Positions 59,556-64,000 of a stretch of DNA of 64,000 nt are shown in pieces (position 1 is the first letter of the stretch; each line of letters begins with the position of its first letter). Origin of the DNA: Ditylenchus dipsaci (taxonomy: Eukaryota; Nematoda; Chromadorea; Rhabditida; Anguinidae); the NCBI GenBank assembly GCA_004194705.1, contig SADC01001202.1:227378-291377 (forward strand). Direction: 5' to 3'. A program made the translations under genes and the position numbers. Under the pieces are notes generated by a model. It worked only from the letters and a program-made list of their open reading frames with translations, did not search any database and was not told where the DNA came from.

Positions 59556-59629
59556 TACAGTCCAACCTCGATAAGCCGGCAGCTCTAGGGACGAACCTTA
59601 GGGTGCCGGTTTATCGCGGTTCGACTGTA
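59556..59629. mobile_element. Pogo/Tigger-like MITE, copy 6 (74 bp)
   Basis: TACAGTCCAACCTCGATAAG at the left and TTATCGCGGTTCGACTGTA at the right. The shortest copy, almost only ends. Confidence 0.78.
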
Positions 59630-60424
59630 ACAGCAATTTGACTTGCAGGGACCCGAGTTTCGGAGTAACTTCGTATCTAGTAGGGTATTCAGGTGGTACT
59701 CAGGTTGTTGTAGTGCTTAATTATCTGTATTCAGATCGAAGTGAGTTGGTAGTGGTACCCAATGCTCAGTTGGTTTAGGTGGATTGACATACCAGGAGCT
59801 GGATGGATATCTAAGAAGGCAGGTTACAATAAGGAAGTTAACTTTTTGGTCTAATCAGTCAATATTCTCAATTAACATCACAATGCACTCGAGCACGAGT
59901 GTGAATATGGATATCCACTTAGGACAAAATTTTGTTTATATGTTATATGCTTCGAAAAACTTTTACGTGCACAGTTCCAACAATCTGAAGATAGTTGCAC
60001 TTACTAAACTGTAATTGTAGTGTTTTCACGAAGACTTAATGAATACCCTGAAAATTACATTTTACTTTTATCAAACCGTCTTCAGCATGCTAAAATTAGC
60101 GCAGAAAACAGAACTTTGGGATCTAAAAAAATAAAAATAAATTGCGCCAAGTAGATGACTACTTTATTTGGTTGGTGCATGAATTATCCGGCAGAACTGT
60201 GGTTGGATTATAAAAAATATTCAAAATAACAGAATACTTTTGACAACAAAATTTTGAAAGAAAAAAAAGCAGGGTTTAGGGGTATATAGGTTGGCAAAGG
60301 ATGATTTGGGAGGGGGTTTAAGGGATTTGTGGTTGTCGAGGTGATCTGAGATAGTATGGTTTGTTGAACAGCTAAAAGCTGAAAATTAAAAAAAAATCAA
60401 ATCAGAGTTAATAACCAGACATAT

Positions 60425-60605
60425 AAATCGGACAACCTCATAAGTTGCTGTAACTACATGTTCAAGTAACAAGTTCAGGCTCAGCCTTACTCTCGGGGGT
60501 AGGCCAGCGTACGGAAGTTGTGACTTAGAAGTGTCTTACGTACTTTTTTTAGGTTCTGGGACATTCATTTGGGTAAATGACTACTAGTTTTTTTTTTCCC
60601 GTTAA
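60425..60605. repeat. G-tract/TTAGGC-like repeat, copy 6 (no long G-run)
   Basis: GCTGTAACTACATGTTCAAG, CTCAGCCTTACTCTCGGGGG and TAGGCCAGCGTACGGAAGTT match the other copies; the G-run is reduced. Confidence 0.7.
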
Positions 60606-60679
60606 ATCTTTTCACGCGCTTTCCTCTAGAATTTTTAAGTTTTCTGCCTAACTATTAAAGTAGAATAAGGTCATCAATA

Positions 60680-61680
60680 GCATGGGCGAGTCGAGTACTC
60701 GAGATTGAGTAATTTCGAGTAATATTCGATATTTTTCGAGTATCGAGTCGAGTACAGGGTTTGCAAAAAAGGCCTATTTTCGAGAATGCTAGTAGAAGAC
60801 AAAATGTTAGCACTAGCATATTTAAAGTCTAGCTGGCCATCATAATTTTACTAGCATTTCTAAAGTCTAGTAAAGATAAAATGCAACCCTAGAATTTACA
60901 AAATTTCGTTTTTGTCCTCAATTTCTACTAGCATTCATTCATAAAAGTCTGGAAAAGGCAAAACGCAAAGCTAGCATTTACAAATGTTTGATTTTAAGTC
61001 AGATTTCTACTATCATTTTAAAAAGTCTAGTAAAAACAGATCACCTAACTAGCATTTAAAAAAGTTTGATTTTATAGTTAATTCTCTACTAGCATTTACG
61101 AAAGTTTGACTTTACAGTTAGATTTCTACTAGCATTTTCTAAAGTCTAGTGAAAACAGAAGGCTCAGCTGGCATCTCTGAAAGTTTTTTTTGCTACAGAT
61201 TTCTACTAGCATTTTCTAAAATCTAGTGAAAAACAGAAAAGCGTCGAGAGCAATCACAGACTTCTATCAAATGCTTCCAGAGAAATAACCACAAACTTAA
61301 AATTTACTAGATTTCAGAAAATTCTAGTAAAAATCTGTAGCAAAAACAAACTTTCAAAAATGCCAGCTGAGCCTTCTGTTTTTACTAGACTTTAGAAAAT
61401 GCTAGTAGAAATCTGACTGAAAATAAAAAAAGCAAAATCGAACTTTTGTAAATGCTAGTGTGACATTTTGTTTTTACTAGACTAGATAAAGTTAGGGCAA
61501 AAACGGCTTACTAGCATTTTCTGTCGGACTTCCAGAAAAAAATGCAAACCTGGTCGAGTACTCGAAAATTTCGCGCTTCAAATATCGAGTCGAGTACTCG
61601 ACTCGAAAATTTTGAGTTTCGAGTATCATATCGAGTCGAGTACTCCAAAATCTCGAGTACTCGCACACCCTATTCATCAA
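60680..61680. repeat. Foldback with GAGTACTCGA ends and CTAGCATTT arrays
   Basis: Ends: many GAGTCGAGTACTCGA words at 60690-60760 and 61553-61665. Interior: about ten units of the form CTACTAGCATTTnCTAAAGTCTAGT(A/G)AAAAC, the right third inverted relative to the left. No coding frame. Confidence 0.82.
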
Positions 61681-61804
61681 TGTCAGATCGAACGCGAAAC
61701 GAGTGAAAAATGGATTGTTCAAAAAAATTGCCGATCCCCGCCTTAACTTTATAAAACGCACGGGCATGCTCCTTCAAGCTAGTTAGCGTAGTGGTATGAC
61801 AAAA

Positions 61805-61920
61805 ATTTGAATTGGCGGGGTACACTTCTCTTTGGTCTGTCAATATACTCTTTGTAGTTTTTTTAAACGACCAAGAGTACAGTAAGAGACCAAAGAGAAG
61901 TGTCCCCCAATTCAAATCTT
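61805..61920. repeat. Palindrome beside a tRNA-like stretch
   Basis: TTTGAATTGGCGGGGTACAC and TTCTCTTTGGTCTGTC at the left; GACCAAAGAGAAGTGTCCCC and CAATTCAAA at the right. At 61941-61990 ATGGCGCAGTGGGAAGCGC looks like a tRNA A-box, but no B-box follows. Confidence 0.7.
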
Positions 61921-62049
61921 TCTCAAACCAAGGTCTTTCAATGCATGGCGCAGTGGGAAGCGCTAGTGTTTGTTGTCTCAGCATAATGAGCAGGTACGAC
62001 ACATTTGTGGGCCCCAAGCGGGGAAGAACTTGCGAGCCATTCTAGGCTA

Positions 62050-62600
62050 ACAACCACTAATGCATCAAATATATACCTAATCACATAAATTGCCCGCTCC
62101 CTTTAATTCTTATAAGTTAAAAAAATACCTTTCTTTTTAGCGAAAACCCATTTTTTCTACGGCTGTTATGAAATTTGTAACACTCCGGAAGCGACTGGCG
62201 ACTTTAGCAACCTTCAGCTTGCCACTAAAATAACAATCAAAACATGTTTGTATGTGATAAAATTCTATCCACGAAAATAGCACTTTACCCCTTCTTCAGT
62301 GTCCTAAAGCCAGCCAAATTATCAGAAGATGTGAGAAAAACCAAACCTATTGGCTTCACGAAATAACTCGGTTTAATTAGTATTGATCAAATTGAGACAA
62401 TAAACAGCGACATCAATAGAACTTTTCTTGAGAGGCAGAGATGACTGAAATCTTTAGATGTTAGATCAATGAATTATCAATGTCAAAAATACCATGTCAG
62501 CGACAACACAGGATTCATTCCTGGCCACCAAGTCAAATAAATGGACGATAAACCGAGATTCAAGCTTCTAAAAGGTAATAGGTTGGTCTAAATAGATCAT
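62050..62600. other. Unique AT-rich stretch, no gene seen
   Basis: Between the palindrome at 61.8-61.9 kb and the stop of the STI1-like exon I see no exon with good splice sites and no inverted repeat. It may contain the 3' UTR of the STI1-like gene; no clear AATAAA was found close to its stop. Confidence 0.4.
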
Positions 62601-62607
62601 GGAATTT

Positions 62608-62844
62608 TCAAACGCATTCGACGATAGCAGCAGTGACTAACTTCTCGATCTTGTCATAGATGTGCGACTTCTTTAGGCGTTCCTGAGCTGCCCTAGGATC
62701 TCTCTGCATTTGTTCAAGCACAGCCGTCACGACTGGATCATTAAGATCCTGGGCTTTTCGATAATCTTTCACAACTTGCTTGGCACTGTCCTGAGAAGTC
62801 GTAGCGGAAGCAGCGGCGCCACGCATCAGTTGGTGCCAGTAGAG
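62608..62844 (-). CDS. STI1/HOP-like C-terminal DP domain exon
   Basis: The exon starts after TTTTAG and reads to a stop: QVVKDYRKAQDLNDPVVTAV, then LEQMQRDPRAAQERLKKSHI and YDKIEKLVTAAIVECV. The pattern xLEQMxxDPxAxxExLKxxxIxxKIxKL is that of the C-terminal DP (STI1) domain of the Hsp70/Hsp90 co-chaperone STI1/HOP. The final residues differ from the usual ending. A 36-nt exon (62936-62901) could precede it in phase. Upstream, 63.0-63.3 kb has weak TPR-like scraps (LAFKDIERLCVFIMQDFLIR at 63039-62953). A decayed copy or a divergent gene are both possible. Confidence 0.55.
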   Translation of the reverse strand, partial: LYWHQLMRGAAASATTSQDSAKQVVKDYRKAQDLNDPVVTAVLEQMQRDPRAAQERLKKSHIYDKIEKLVTAAIVECV

Positions 62845-62944
62845 CTAAAACGAAACCCATAAAACGTTCAAACTAGTATTCAGTACATCTGATTACTTAC
62901 CTTGTAAAAGTGTCGATGCTTGGGTTTTCTCCAACACTTAGCAA

Positions 62945-63570
62945 ATCATCTTAAGAGAGTTCTGAGCCTCGAACGCAACGAATCAAAAAATCTTGCATGA
63001 TGAACACGCACAGACGCTCTATATCTTTAAATGCAAGCTTCTGAAAAGAAAATTCGTCACCGCAACCAATCACAATAAAGAGTTTTATGTTAACAACACA
63101 TTCAAAATTACAAGGAATGAAACTTTTGACCTGCAACTATGGAGCAATCTGGTAGAGTTGAAAGATCACGAATGATTGTGTCAATTGGACGGTTGGCATT
63201 GACGTCTGAAACTCAAGAGCTCTAGGAAGGGTGCAAAATGAAGAACGTGCTGCAATTCAATAACCCTTGTGATAGGCTTCAAAAGCATCACCATCTTCTG
63301 CAAACACTCGTGCTGCTTCTTGATGACTTGGTATACCTTGGTAAAAAAAATAAGTAAAAACAGCACCTTAAAGTTAAGTTAAGTTTGTGTTTGGAAAAAA
63401 CGAAATACGTGAAGTAATCAATTAGTAGCTGCATCAAACAATTTTTGGCTTGCTTAAGTGGATTTCGGTACTTCTGCATGCCTTTGAAAACTTCTTGCGT
63501 CTTGGTTTCGTCTTCTTTTCGCCATCAGTTTTTTCGATTTGGGGATCCGGATCATCAAGCTAAAATCGAT
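62945..63570 (-). pseudogene. Possible upstream exons or decayed TPR part of the STI1-like gene
   Basis: Three stretches begin after acceptor-like sites: 63039 (KLAFKDIERL), 63339 (IPSHQEAARVFAEDGDAFEA) and about 63560 (DDPDPQIEKTDGEKKTKPRR). They have biased composition and mild similarity to TPR helices and to the charged linker of STI1, but stop codons or frame changes interrupt each. I cannot connect them into one model. Confidence 0.25.
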
Positions 63571-63579
63571 CTAGCTAAT

Positions 63580-64000
63580 TCTCAACATGTGATGCTCAAA
63601 ATTTTCTTACGGGGTTTTTGCTCTTTCTCTAAAGCTAAGTCTCGCCCTTTTTTTGCTTCATTTCCTCACCTTAAAAAAGTTTTATTTGTGACCCTCCTCA
63701 ACGCGACGTGCAAACTTTTTTCAATTGTTTGGAAGTTATTATTGTGACACTCAAAACGAACTCCAGAGTCTAGCAACAATTAAAACGATAAGTTTAGGGT
63801 TCATAGGTCAATTTTTTTAACAACAGCAAAATAAAGTCGTATAAATTCGCTGCTACTAACATATTGTGATTGAGTAGAGCGTTGGGTCATTTTTCACGGA
63901 ATCTTTATTGAGCTTGTTTATGATATACCGCATTATCTGTATTAAATAAGACCTCTCGAAATAGGAAGATTAGAGGTCGACCTCGAGATTTTCGGGTACT
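63580..64000. other. Right edge, no gene seen
   Basis: AT-rich. The last 80 bp (TACCGCATTATCTGTATTAA, CCTCGAGATTTTCGGGT) resemble one end of an ACCGTATT-type MITE cut off by the window edge. Confidence 0.4.

Overview
The window looks like nuclear DNA of a free-living rhabditid nematode, probably Caenorhabditis or a close relative. It is AT-rich, many introns are 46-60 nt with a T-rich tract and CAG/TAG acceptor, AATAAA signals lie just after stop codons, and there is a nematode-type STAR/KH RNA-binding gene, an F-box gene and a very heavy load of palindromic (foldback) DNA elements. Most real genes are split into exons of 28-280 nt, so long open frames are rare and the genes had to be assembled from splice sites, phase continuity and domain patterns. 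| Layout. (1) From about 47.8 kb down to the left edge, on the minus strand, runs one very large gene: a cubilin-type receptor with signal peptide, a short cubilin-like N-terminal segment, eight EGF-like modules and CUB domains 1-17 plus the first exon of an 18th. The rest lies beyond position 1. (2) Its 6.8-kb fourth intron (36.25-43.01 kb) carries two complete genes on the opposite strand: the STAR/KH gene (37.08-38.34 kb) and the F-box gene (38.95-39.92 kb). (3) At 50.18-52.35 kb (minus) is a six-exon gene for an 85-residue secreted, glycine-rich, dibasic-site protein that I cannot assign to a family. (4) At 54.17-55.64 kb (minus) is a possible two-exon micro-gene. (5) At 62.6-63.6 kb (minus) is the C-terminal DP domain of an STI1/HOP-type co-chaperone, with doubtful TPR-like remains upstream. 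| Everything else is mobile-element sequence. It includes an IS630/Tc1/mariner-superfamily element with a transposase remnant (14.80-15.58 kb), a mariner-like MITE (4.99-5.44 kb), a foldback with a Mutator-like reading-frame fragment (29.58-30.19 kb), at least eight MITEs with ACCGTATT ends, six MITEs with pogo/Tigger-like ends, four copies of an element with a GC-rich hairpin, foldbacks built from tRNA-like modules, elements whose ends are short tandem arrays, and a G-tract repeat containing TTAGGC-like motifs. Several of these sit inside cubilin introns within tens of bases of exons. | One technical point affects all reading here. In the cubilin and STAR genes the conserved frame repeatedly jumps by a single base, often at a homopolymer, with clean splice sites and no scattered stop codons around it. 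This looks more like consensus errors in the assembly than gene decay, but needs read-level checking.
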